A DNA stretch of 64,000 bases, taken from NCBI RefSeq assembly GCF_002886045.1, contig NZ_CP025791.1:124001-188000 (forward strand), given 5' to 3'. A program made the position numbers and the translations under genes. Shown piece by piece: positions 55,428 through 62,501 of the stretch. Source of the DNA: Flavivirga eckloniae (GTDB lineage: Bacteria > Bacteroidota > Bacteroidia > Flavobacteriales > Flavobacteriaceae). Numbering within the stretch: the stretch's first letter is position 1; each line of letters begins with the position of its first letter. The notes beneath the pieces were generated by a model. It ran no database searches. It was given only the letters and a program-made list of their open reading frames with translations, and was not told the origin of the DNA.

Positions 55428-55435
55428 CAAAACTA
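55428..55435 (-). promoter_or_regulatory. -7 promoter box of exported protein gene
   Basis: Minus-strand TAGTTTTG matches TAnnTTTG, 27 nt before the ATG at 55400. Confidence 0.5.
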
Positions 55436-55565
55436 TCCTTATAGCTTATCTATTACTGTTAAAGTATATGTAATTAAAACTTAATGAATTATAAAAAAAG
55501 TAGAATTAAGTTAAATTAAGTTAGAAACATTTTTAGTTTATCGATTTGGTAATACCATCGATTTT

Positions 55566-56351
55566 TTAATATACTTTTTTGTAGTTTAGGATTAAAGAGT
55601 CTAACGCTTTATCAATAGTATTCGTGTATGTTTTTTTAGATAAATCAACTTTGTCTTTATATTGCTTTTGAGCTGCTATCTTATTAATTGGGTATTTTTC
55701 CAAAAAAACAGGATAAACCATGTATATAGCATCTGTTTCAATATTTTGTATGACCTCAAAAACATCATCAAAGAGAAAATGCTCCTTTGTTAATTTATCT
55801 TTTTTTGCGTCTGCTACAGAAATTAAACAGCTATCATTATAACGATTGATAGCCTTTGTAACATAATATGAACCTAAGCTTTTAAATTTACCTATGATAA
55901 CATGCTGTGGTTTAAAAATATTTCTTCTAATTTTTAACTCATTATAAGTTTCAATGATAACTTCACTTGGTACAGTTTCATATTTTTCGGTAGTTTTTAA
56001 ACTCCTTCTAGCAATGTTTAATCTGTTATTTACTTCTGTTTCATTAAGCTTTTTTGCAATTTCTGGTGTAAATCTGGATTCCTTTTTTAGCTGAGCAATT
56101 TTTGTACTATCACTTTTTGCTTTTTCGGCAAATGCTAAAGCGCGTTTATAAAACTCAGATATACGCTTAGTTGAAGGTTTTTTAATAGAGCTTGTCCGTT
56201 CTTGGGATAATATTTCATAGGCGTAAGGAGATTTACCTTCTTTTAAAGCAATTAGATTGTTAAACTCTTTATTAAAAACAAAATCTACGTTTTGCCCTTC
56301 TAATTGAAAACATAGCAAAAACAATAGAGAGATAAAGCACAAAAACTTCAT
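55566..56351 (-). CDS. Exported protein of unknown function
   Basis: 261 residues with a signal peptide (about 1-19, ending LEGQ). The mature part is Lys-rich and largely helical (RISEFYKRALAFAEKAKSDS, VDLSKKTYTNTIDKALDSLI), with a central region KPQHVIIGKFKSLGSYYVTKA. I recognise no family. It is a stand-alone gene with its own -7 box. Confidence 0.6.
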   Translation of the reverse strand: MKFLCFISLLFLLCFQLEGQNVDFVFNKEFNNLIALKEGKSPYAYEILSQERTSSIKKPSTKRISEFYKRALAFAEKAKSDSTKIAQLKKESRFTPEIAKKLNETEVNNRLNIARRSLKTTEKYETVPSEVIIETYNELKIRRNIFKPQHVIIGKFKSLGSYYVTKAINRYNDSCLISVADAKKDKLTKEHFLFDDVFEVIQNIETDAIYMVYPVFLEKYPINKIAAQKQYKDKVDLSKKTYTNTIDKALDSLILNYKKVY

Positions 56352-56397
56352 AACTATGAATTAATGGAATTACAAATATTTACTTTGGGGAAGGATA

Positions 56398-56405
56398 CAA
56401 ATATA
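56398..56405 (-). promoter_or_regulatory. -7 promoter box of exported protein gene
   Basis: Minus-strand TATATTTG matches TAnnTTTG, 46 nt before the ATG at 56351. Confidence 0.5.
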
Positions 56406-56466
56406 TGTATTATTCGGTAACTCCAAAACTTCTAACTTAATTATCTAAACCCTAATAAACCATCAT

Positions 56467-56652
56467 ATGGTTTTGATGATTAATGGTAGATTGATACGTA
56501 ACGTTGATCTGTATTCTATTCTTGGGAAAAAGTTATTGGATGTAGATTATAACAATTTAAGCGAAGTATCTTTCGCCTTTAAAAAGATCATGCCTGGCTT
56601 ATATCTTTTTAAGATTAATGATGTGAAGACAAGTAAATTGGTTATTCGCTAA
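56467..56652 (+). pseudogene. Orphan type IX secretion C-terminal sorting domain
   Basis: 61 residues that read like the last 55-60 residues of a T9SS cargo: NVDLYSILGKKLLDVDYNN, then MPGLYLFKIND and the closing KTSKLVIR, matching the type A sorting-domain pattern (lYnilGkkv..., pGlYlvki, gk..kKliv). There is no cargo part upstream: the frame is closed by a stop at 56446, and no related sequence was noticed. It is best read as the remnant of a deleted secreted protein. The frame overlaps the convergent MscS gene by 11 bp. Confidence 0.65.
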
Positions 56653-57943
56653 CGACGGTTTTTTCTTTAAAACTAGAGCTACTAGGTAGTTCAAATATCT
56701 CTAAATCAAAGTAGGGAAGTGCTGCTATTAAATGATCGAATATATCAGACATGATATACTCATAATTTGCCCAGCGCTTATCACTGCTAAAAGCATAGAT
56801 TTCCATAGGAATACCTTGAGTTGTTGGTGCTAATTGACGTACCATGATCATCATGTCTTTGTTCACTCCAGAATGTCGATTGAGGTATGCGTCAATATAT
56901 TTTCTAAAAATACCTATATTGGTAAGGTTCCTACCGTTTATTAAAAGGTCTTTATTGATATTGTTGGAGTTATTATACGAATCAATATCTTCATTTCTGG
57001 TTTCTAAATAGGTCGTTATAAGCTGAATGTTTTTAAGCTTGTTGACTTCATTTTCATTTAGATATTTAACACAATCCTGTTTTATGAATAAGGCTCTTTT
57101 AATTCGCCTGCCATCTGCATCCATCATACCTCGCCAGTTCTTAAAAGAATCAGATATAAGGGCATAGGTAGGAATGGTTGTAATTGTTTTATCGAAATTC
57201 TGAACTTTTACAGTAGCCAGATTAATTTCAATCACATCACCATCGGCTCCGTATTTTTCAAACGTAATCCAATCGCCAATGCGTACCATATCATTTATAG
57301 ATACTTGTATGCTAGCAACAAAACCAAGAATGGTATCTTTAAAAACCAGAATAATAACAGCCGAGGCAGCACCCATAGCGGTTAAAAACGATAGGAAAGG
57401 GGTCTCGGTTATAATGGCTAAGGCCGACATGAAACCAGCTACCCAGGCAAAAATCATGAATACCTGTATGTAGCTATCTATAGGCTTATCCTTTAACCTT
57501 GGGAGTGTTTTTAAATAGTCCTTTACCGTGTTTAACAGACTTCTTACTATCCAAAGTGTTAAAACAATAGCAAAGACTCGCAATCCTTTTTCTATAACAC
57601 CATCGAAATTTGGAAAATCTGCAAAAATAGAAGGCGTGAACTCCATGGCTATCAATAACGGAATGATATGCGCGATGTTTCGAGGTACCTTATTGGCTAC
57701 CATGAAATCATCAAAATTGGTTTTTGATATGGTAGCGAATTTATTAAAGGACTTTACTAATAGTTTTCTTATTATAAAATCTATAATAAAAACCGCGATT
57801 ACTAATACTAGAAGCAGTCCGAGCATGTTTAGGTATTCGGCAGTAGATTTTGAGATATCTAATTCTACTAAACGGTCGTATATTAAATGCTTAAAATCGA
57901 TAGCTTCCGAAGTTGTTTCAATGTTTTCAGTCTCTTGTATCAT
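56642..57943 (-). CDS. MscS-family mechanosensitive ion channel (YbdG-like)
   Basis: 433 residues: membrane segments near 40-62, 90-108, 120-140, 158-180 and 185-215, the last including the pore-lining Ala/Gly helix (FLTAMGAASAVIILVFKDTILGF read as the MscS TM3), then the cytoplasmic beta domain with DMVRIGDWITFEKYGADGDV and TTIPTYALISDSFKNW. The long middle insert resembles YbdG-type channels. It acts in osmotic protection at the inner membrane. It overlaps the DUF3817 gene by 4 bp (ATGA). Confidence 0.92.
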   Translation of the reverse strand: MIQETENIETTSEAIDFKHLIYDRLVELDISKSTAEYLNMLGLLLVLVIAVFIIDFIIRKLLVKSFNKFATISKTNFDDFMVANKVPRNIAHIIPLLIAMEFTPSIFADFPNFDGVIEKGLRVFAIVLTLWIVRSLLNTVKDYLKTLPRLKDKPIDSYIQVFMIFAWVAGFMSALAIITETPFLSFLTAMGAASAVIILVFKDTILGFVASIQVSINDMVRIGDWITFEKYGADGDVIEINLATVKVQNFDKTITTIPTYALISDSFKNWRGMMDADGRRIKRALFIKQDCVKYLNENEVNKLKNIQLITTYLETRNEDIDSYNNSNNINKDLLINGRNLTNIGIFRKYIDAYLNRHSGVNKDMMIMVRQLAPTTQGIPMEIYAFSSDKRWANYEYIMSDIFDHLIAALPYFDLEIFELPSSSSFKEKTVVSE

Positions 57944-58230
57944 TTTACAAGTTTTAAATATTTTCTATCAATGTAAAACGTACCAAACGGAATTATGGAG
58001 GCAACTAGAACTGTAACAAACTGTTTTTTGTTCCAGTTAAAATCTTTTCTTAACATGAAGGCAAAAGCGATATAGGCTATGAATAACAGGCCATGGGGCA
58101 TACCTAATAGTTTAACATATTGCGGGTCGTGCATAAGGTACTTTATAGGTGTCGCGATAAATAATAATAGAATATAAGAGACGCCTTCTAAAAAGGCAAC
58201 AATTCTGAATATAGATGGGAATGAAAACAT
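57940..58230 (-). CDS. DUF3817 integral membrane protein
   Basis: 96 residues with three membrane segments and the family pattern FRIVAFLEGVSYILLL, MPHGLLFIAYIAF and a C-terminal PFGTFYIDRKYL. Function unknown. It is the first gene of a two-gene operon with the MscS channel (ATGA overlap). Confidence 0.88.
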   Translation of the reverse strand: MFSFPSIFRIVAFLEGVSYILLLFIATPIKYLMHDPQYVKLLGMPHGLLFIAYIAFAFMLRKDFNWNKKQFVTVLVASIIPFGTFYIDRKYLKLVK

Positions 58231-58246
58231 ATATAAAGGTTTCGTG

Positions 58247-58254
58247 CAAAAATA
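58247..58254 (-). promoter_or_regulatory. -7 promoter box of DUF3817-mscS operon
   Basis: Minus-strand TATTTTTG matches TAnnTTTG, 16 nt before the ATG at 58230. Confidence 0.55.
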
Positions 58255-58294
58255 AGGTAGAAAACCAAAATAACCTCGTATATATACGGCTTAT

Positions 58295-58912
58295 TTATAG
58301 TGCGTTAAAAATAATGAGTCCGTAGATAACAAAACGCACCAATCGTAACGAACCGTATAGAATCACATTTCTAAACGGAAACTTTATAATACCAGCAGCT
58401 ATACAGGATATTGAGAATGGGAGTGGAAGCAGAGCTCCAACAACAATCAAGAAACCACCCCATTTTTTTGAGTTCTTTAACTGGGTTTCCATTTTTTTAT
58501 GCATATAATCGTGTACTCTTGGTATTTTGGTAATAGCAACACCCAACCAATAGGAGATTAAACCGCCAGCATAAGAAAGTAATGCTAAAAATGACAGATA
58601 TAACCATGGCTCAGGCATTTTTCCTGACCAGGCAATAAATATTTCAGGAGGAACGATTCCTAAAAGTGTTTCGGAAACAAAAAAGAAAGCCATAACACCA
58701 TATGCCGGAAGTATTTCCGTTAAACGGACTAGGGCTTCGTTAATATTGAAATACTTATTAACGATATAAATACCGATAACAATTATAATAATATATGGTA
58801 AAGCTTTTTTTACAGCATTCCATACAAAGCTGTAAAAACCAGTATAGTTATAATATTGATGTAATAATTGCATTCGAGTCTTTTCAGACTTCGACTTAGG
58901 CTTCGATTTCAT
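58295..58912 (-). CDS. DedA/VTT-domain membrane protein (YqaA-like)
   Basis: 205 residues with four to five membrane segments and the VTT-domain features: VSETLLGIVPPEIFIAW, YAGGLISYWLGV and a re-entrant GALLPLPFSISCIAAG stretch. Family members are linked to lipid scrambling or membrane homeostasis. The N terminus is basic (KSKPKSKSEKTR). It is the last gene before the non-coding, repeat-rich stretch. Confidence 0.85.
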   Translation of the reverse strand: MKSKPKSKSEKTRMQLLHQYYNYTGFYSFVWNAVKKALPYIIIIVIGIYIVNKYFNINEALVRLTEILPAYGVMAFFFVSETLLGIVPPEIFIAWSGKMPEPWLYLSFLALLSYAGGLISYWLGVAITKIPRVHDYMHKKMETQLKNSKKWGGFLIVVGALLPLPFSISCIAAGIIKFPFRNVILYGSLRLVRFVIYGLIIFNAL

Positions 58913-58935
58913 AGCATTGAAATTATAAGGCAGTA

Positions 58936-58943
58936 CAAATATA
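58936..58943 (-). promoter_or_regulatory. -7 promoter box of DedA-like gene
   Basis: Minus-strand TATATTTG matches TAnnTTTG, 23 nt before the ATG at 58912. Confidence 0.55.
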
Positions 58944-59032
58944 AGCGTAATGTTTTTATCGCAAAACAGGTATATGCGGTTTTATCATTATTTAACACTA
59001 ATTTCACGGTAAACAGGGGTGTTGAAATATTC

Positions 59033-59108
59033 TATTTTACATAATATTAATTATAGTACAAATGTATTTCATCCATTAGATAGCTATAATTCAATATTAT
59101 GTAAAATA
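59033..59108. repeat. 16-bp perfect inverted repeat
   Basis: Arms TATTTTACATAATATT (59033-59048) and AATATTATGTAAAATA (59093-59108) with a 44-nt spacer. Confidence 0.8.
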
Positions 59109-59285
59109 TCCCAGAATGTTTATAGTTTCATAATAACGTTTAGTACCTGGGTCATTAAACAGTCGTGTTTGGCTTCTCGTTTAATTTTGATATTCTGCAC
59201 AATCGTTCATATTTTTTTAAATAAGCGATTCTCAAGAAACTTCACGTTTATACATTTGTAGCTATAATTAGTCATTATGTAAAAT
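59081..59285. repeat. Pair of 27-bp direct repeats
   Basis: TAGCTATAATT, 4 variable bases, ATTATGTAAAAT occurs at 59081-59107 and 59259-59285 with identical spacing (23 of 27 bases shared at least). A third, inverted and less exact copy overlaps 59034-59058. The form (two arms around a short variable spacer) is like a recombinase core site. Confidence 0.65.
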
Positions 59286-59684
59286 TGCCGCTGCCAAGCG
59301 CTCGATTGCTTTTTAAAAATTAAAATGCTTTATGACATTTATTTTTAAACACAATTTTCCATCGCTTGCCAACGCCAAAAAAAGCTAACTTTTAGATTCG
59401 TTTTAAACTTTACGTTGGCGAGGATATTCTCGTTATATTTTTTTCACGAGCTTTTCGTTAGGTTGTCACAAGAGTATAAAATTTTCCCTTGCTTAAATCC
59501 AAACTTTAAAATTTCTATACACTTGTTATATGTATGGCTCCGATTAATCTTCTTTTGTTTAGTGCTTCTAACATTATGTCAAATACGACAGAAATTTTAG
59601 AGATTAAGTATCTCTGAAATTTTGTGCGAGTTGTGCGCTGGCATCGACTACAAGATGTTTATTAAAGGTTTCATTATATCTTTT

Positions 59685-59716
59685 GTCTTGAAACAAAAGA
59701 AACAAAAATTCAAGAC
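59685..59716. repeat. Hairpin-forming repeat
   Basis: GTCTTGAA (59685-59692) and TTCAAGAC (59709-59716) flank an A-rich loop. The surrounding sequence (TTTTGTCTTGAAACAAAAG) is of a form I recall as common in flavobacterial intergenic DNA. Confidence 0.5.
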
Positions 59717-59989
59717 TGCATATAATTTTGGAAACAATGTACGGCTCGTTACGCTATATTTTAGGAAACGTCGGTAGTAACCAAGATTACTGCTGAAATC
59801 CTTTTAAAATGCAGAAAAACCAAGAATAATTCTAACTAACCCCTAAAATATGTACGCTCCACTCACCTATTGTTTTAGCCAAAATTAGTATGAGGTCGTT
59901 TTAACATCCTGCTTCTATTGAACATTTCGTTAACTATTGAGTTTTGATACGCATACAAGTCACACCAAAATTATGTTTTTCGGTTCGTG

Positions 59990-60070
59990 AAATGCAAGGG
60001 TAAAATGAAGTAAAGCTATTTAGCCAACACCACATCCAACGCTCCGTAAACCGCTTTACCCCTTGCATTT
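59990..60070. repeat. Long inverted repeat with C/G-richer loop
   Basis: AAATGCAAGGGTAAA (59990-60004) pairs with TTTACCCCTTGCATTT (60055-60070) with one extra base. The 50-nt loop is less AT-rich than its surroundings. This could be a structured RNA or an element end. Confidence 0.6.
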
Positions 60071-60140
60071 GACTCATTCAAAACAGATTAATCGGCTATC
60101 CTTAGCATGGTGCTAGGGTTTAACTTTAAATATTTTTATT

Positions 60141-60323
60141 ATGGATGTTCGTTATCTTTTCTATTTTAGGCTTAAGCCTTATCGTAGTTATTTATTCTTT
60201 GGTGTACACCCTAAGTGTAGTTTTAAAATAATTTATATGCCTAAGCATAAAGTTTATGTACACGCTATTAGGTTATTTGGGCTAGAGCTTGGTATTACAA
60301 ATTTTCCTCCACCACCATCATAG
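60141..60323 (+). CDS. Possible small protein (60 aa), unknown
   Basis: An open frame with plausible codon use giving a basic, aromatic peptide (MDVRYLFYFRLKPYRSYLFF ... ITNFPPPPS). It has no signal peptide, no clear ribosome site and no known domain. It may be real, as it sits just before the accessory genes, or it may be chance. Confidence 0.35.
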   Translation: MDVRYLFYFRLKPYRSYLFFGVHPKCSFKIIYMPKHKVYVHAIRLFGLELGITNFPPPPS

Positions 60324-60347
60324 GTTTTTTTTTTGCTCTCAAAACTG

Positions 60348-60761
60348 TTAACGTAATTTTTCTATTTGATTGGAGATAGTGTACATTTCCAATTCATCTA
60401 AGCCATTGGAAAATATTTTAATCTCCCAATTACATAAACTAGGTATTAAACTGACTTCATTCTCTTTAAAGACATTACTATCTGAATGCGATAAATGTTT
60501 GGATGGAATTAAATAAACAACTCTTGGTTCTTTGTCTATTATTAAGACTAAAGCGACAAATAAATTATCTTTTAATCCTCCTAAGTCTTGTTTTGAAATT
60601 TTGATACTTCTTTGTGTAGTATCTAAATCTATGGATTGTAGATATAATTGGTTATCTCCAATTAAAAAATCTACCTCTTCCCTTCCATCGATTTTTGTAG
60701 TTAATTCTAAATAAAAGTTTTTCAGTTCTGATTTTAGAAAATCTATAATTAAAGAAGACAT
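60348..60761 (-). CDS. Partner protein of XRE regulator, possibly degenerate DUF4365/Mrr-like fold
   Basis: 137 residues. The order of elements (DGREEVDFLIGDNQLYLQSI, then RSIKISKQDL, DNLFVALVLI and RVVYLIPSKHL) resembles DUF4365-like, PD-(D/E)XK-fold proteins, where the third strand usually carries an IQVK motif. Here that position reads LQSID and lacks the Lys, so nuclease activity is doubtful. It overlaps the upstream XRE gene by one base, so the two are translated together. The fold assignment is tentative. Confidence 0.55.
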   Translation of the reverse strand: MSSLIIDFLKSELKNFYLELTTKIDGREEVDFLIGDNQLYLQSIDLDTTQRSIKISKQDLGGLKDNLFVALVLIIDKEPRVVYLIPSKHLSHSDSNVFKENEVSLIPSLCNWEIKIFSNGLDELEMYTISNQIEKLR

Positions 60762-60982
60762 TAGTTTTCTTCTTTTAATTTTAAGTCTGCACAGATTTCT
60801 TTAAAGATTTCGCAAGGATCAACATCAATAGCTAAAGCAATAAGATATAGTTCTTCTACTCGAAGTTTTGTAGATTCATTGGAACTTAGCTGACTCATGC
60901 GAGATTTGCTAATCCCTGTTTTACGAGAAACCTCTGCTTTATTAATAGATTTCTTTGCTAAATAGAGACCTAATTTAGTCAT
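60761..60982 (-). CDS. XRE-family helix-turn-helix regulator
   Basis: 73 residues, a Cro/C1-type HTH (about 5-62): YLAKKSINKAEVSRKTGISK and SRMSQLSSNESTKLRVEELY. Its short length leaves no room for a sensing domain. It is transcribed away from the ATPase side. A near-consensus -7 (TATATTTA on the minus strand at 61005-61012) lies 23 nt before its start. It probably regulates its own operon and may act on the divergent gene. Confidence 0.85.
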   Translation of the reverse strand: MTKLGLYLAKKSINKAEVSRKTGISKSRMSQLSSNESTKLRVEELYLIALAIDVDPCEIFKEICADLKLKEEN

Positions 60983-61073
60983 ATATATATCATTTTTATA
61001 TACATAAATATAGATACTTGATACTAATGTGTCAAATTTTAAAACTTTTTATTTGTATTTGGGTATATTTTTA

Positions 61074-61107
61074 ATACTTTAGTATAGAAAATCAACACAC
61101 ATGTGTT
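61074..61107. promoter_or_regulatory. Operator-like palindromes in the divergent region
   Basis: ATACTTTAGTAT (61074-61085) is a perfect palindrome around TT, and AACACACATGTGTT (61094-61107) has arms AACAC/GTGTT. Half-site-like ATACT and AATGTGT also occur at 61021-61031. These lie between the divergent XRE gene and the small coiled-coil gene, so they are candidate XRE sites. Confidence 0.4.
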
Positions 61108-61121
61108 AAAAAATAACACCA

Positions 61122-61319
61122 ATGAGTAAAACACGATATACTAAAGCACAACTTGAGCAGATTGTTTATACACAATTAGAGAATTTAAATGCTATTCACG
61201 ACCTTTTACGTATTATGAAAGTACAGAATGAGCTTATAGATAATGCGAATAAGAAATTAAGGGATGAAGTGATTGATTTTAAGAAACGGGTTAATTATGG
61301 AACTGGAAAATTTAAATAA
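61122..61319 (+). CDS. Small helical/coiled-coil protein, unknown
   Basis: 65 residues, almost all predicted helix with heptad-like spacing (LEQIVYTQLENLNAIHDLLR) and a basic C-terminal end. There is no known domain. It lies in the region between the XRE operon and the ATPase gene, 150 bp upstream of the latter, which has its own -7 box. Confidence 0.55.
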   Translation: MSKTRYTKAQLEQIVYTQLENLNAIHDLLRIMKVQNELIDNANKKLRDEVIDFKKRVNYGTGKFK

Positions 61320-61441
61320 AGTCATTATTCTTCTGATTCATTTCCTTTCAAATTAAAAATTATAATATTAAAACTTTTCAAAGTTAAAATAGAAATACTT
61401 ATATTAGAAGATATAATACTAAAACCTTAATTTTAGTTCGT

Positions 61442-61449
61442 TATATTTG
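61442..61449 (+). promoter_or_regulatory. -7 promoter box of the AAA+ ATPase gene
   Basis: TATATTTG matches TAnnTTTG, 20 nt before the TTG start at 61470; a ribosome-site-like AAGGGAA lies between them. Confidence 0.6.
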
Positions 61450-61469
61450 CACAAAATTTAAGGGAATAA

Positions 61470-62501
61470 TTGAGCCAATTTGATTACATAAAAGAGATAG
61501 CAAAATATGGTCTTGAAAATGACCAAGAACGCCTATTGACGGTAATTAACGAACTTGTTGAACATTCTAAAAAGACTAAAAAAGTAAATTTTGCAATTCA
61601 ATTGCAATCTATTCTTAAAGAGTCAATGCGCCAACAAAGTGCTAATAGTTTGACAAAAGTAAGCTCAGATTCTTATCAGCAACGTCAGAACGATCGTGAC
61701 TTGCAAGATTTAATTCTAGAAAAAATCACTTCAGATTATTCTTTGGAAAACATTGTTGCTGATGATGTGGTAATGGGAGAATTAAAACATTTCATTGAAG
61801 AGCACGAAAAAATTGAATTACTACAAAATTTCAAGCTTCCTGTTTCTAACAAACTATTATTGCATGGACCATCTGGTTGTGGAAAAACATTAGCGTCTTA
61901 TATCATTGCTGGTGAATTAAAAAAAATGATGGTTGTAGTCAATTTAGGAGCAATAGTTTCTTCTAAATTGGGTGAGACTAGTAAAAATCTTTCTAAGATA
62001 TTTAGGAAGGCAGCACTTGAAGACTGTATTATTTTTATTGATGAATTTGATAGTTTAGGAAAAGTGCGTGATTACAGTCAAGATCACGGAGAAATGAAAC
62101 GTGTGGTTAATACTATACTTCAATTATTTGATTATTTACCTCAAAGTAGTATTGTAATCGCTGCGACTAATCAAAAGGAAATGCTAGACTCTGCGTTGAC
62201 AAGAAGATTTGATAGTATTATAGGTTTCTCATTACCAAATACTGGACAAATTAAAAACCTTGTTGAGTTAACATTAAGCAAGAGTGGTTTTGTATTAAGT
62301 AATAAAAGAGAGGGAACAAAGATTATGAAGCTGTGTGAAGGTCTGTCTTACTACAGCATTCAAAAGACGCTTATTACTGCATTAAAGCGTAGTTTATTTA
62401 ATCAAAGTGATAAAGATGTAAAGTCCATAACTAAAATTGATAGTCAAATTTGGAAAGCTCTTGTCATTGCAGAAAAAAAATCTCTTGAGATAAACTCTTA
62501 A
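61470..62501 (+). CDS. AAA+ ATPase, IetA-like (defence or toxin-antitoxin type)
   Basis: 343 residues. An N-terminal helical region (about 1-80) precedes one AAA+ module (about 95-300): Walker A GPSGCGKT (133-140), Walker B with D191 and E192 (IIFIDEFDSLG), sensor-1 region IVIAATN and arginine-finger-like TRRFDS. The general order resembles the ATPase of the Iet pair (AAA ATPase plus subtilisin-like protease), reported as a plasmid stability and anti-phage system. The start is TTG, the only start near the -7 box; the next in-frame Met is near residue 52. The stop shares the TTAA tetramer with the convergent protease. Confidence 0.82.
   Translation: MSQFDYIKEIAKYGLENDQERLLTVINELVEHSKKTKKVNFAIQLQSILKESMRQQSANSLTKVSSDSYQQRQNDRDLQDLILEKITSDYSLENIVADDVVMGELKHFIEEHEKIELLQNFKLPVSNKLLLHGPSGCGKTLASYIIAGELKKMMVVVNLGAIVSSKLGETSKNLSKIFRKAALEDCIIFIDEFDSLGKVRDYSQDHGEMKRVVNTILQLFDYLPQSSIVIAATNQKEMLDSALTRRFDSIIGFSLPNTGQIKNLVELTLSKSGFVLSNKREGTKIMKLCEGLSYYSIQKTLITALKRSLFNQSDKDVKSITKIDSQIWKALVIAEKKSLEINS

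Larger units (their letters stand above)
58944..60140. other. Repeat-rich non-coding stretch at the edge of the accessory locus
   Basis: About 1.2 kb with no convincing gene; the few open frames have poor composition and no recognisable product. It holds a 16-bp perfect inverted repeat (59033/59093), a 27-bp imperfect direct repeat (59081/59259), a CTTGCCAACG / CGTTGGCGAG pair near 59363 and 59412, a GTCTTGAA / TTCAAGAC hairpin at 59685-59716, and 15/16-bp arms at 59990 and 60055. It looks like intergenic debris or an integration scar. Confidence 0.6.

Noticed and set aside
59019-59600. Open frames of 80 and 61 codons in the repeat-rich gap
   Set aside because: Their translation is low-complexity and aromatic with no family resemblance, and one runs straight through the 16-bp inverted repeat and the direct repeats.
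62498-62501. Shared TTAA stop tetramer of the ATPase and protease as a special feature by itself
   Set aside because: The convergent pair at 7199-7202 has the same shared TTAA, so in an AT-rich genome it is not by itself evidence of a special mechanism.
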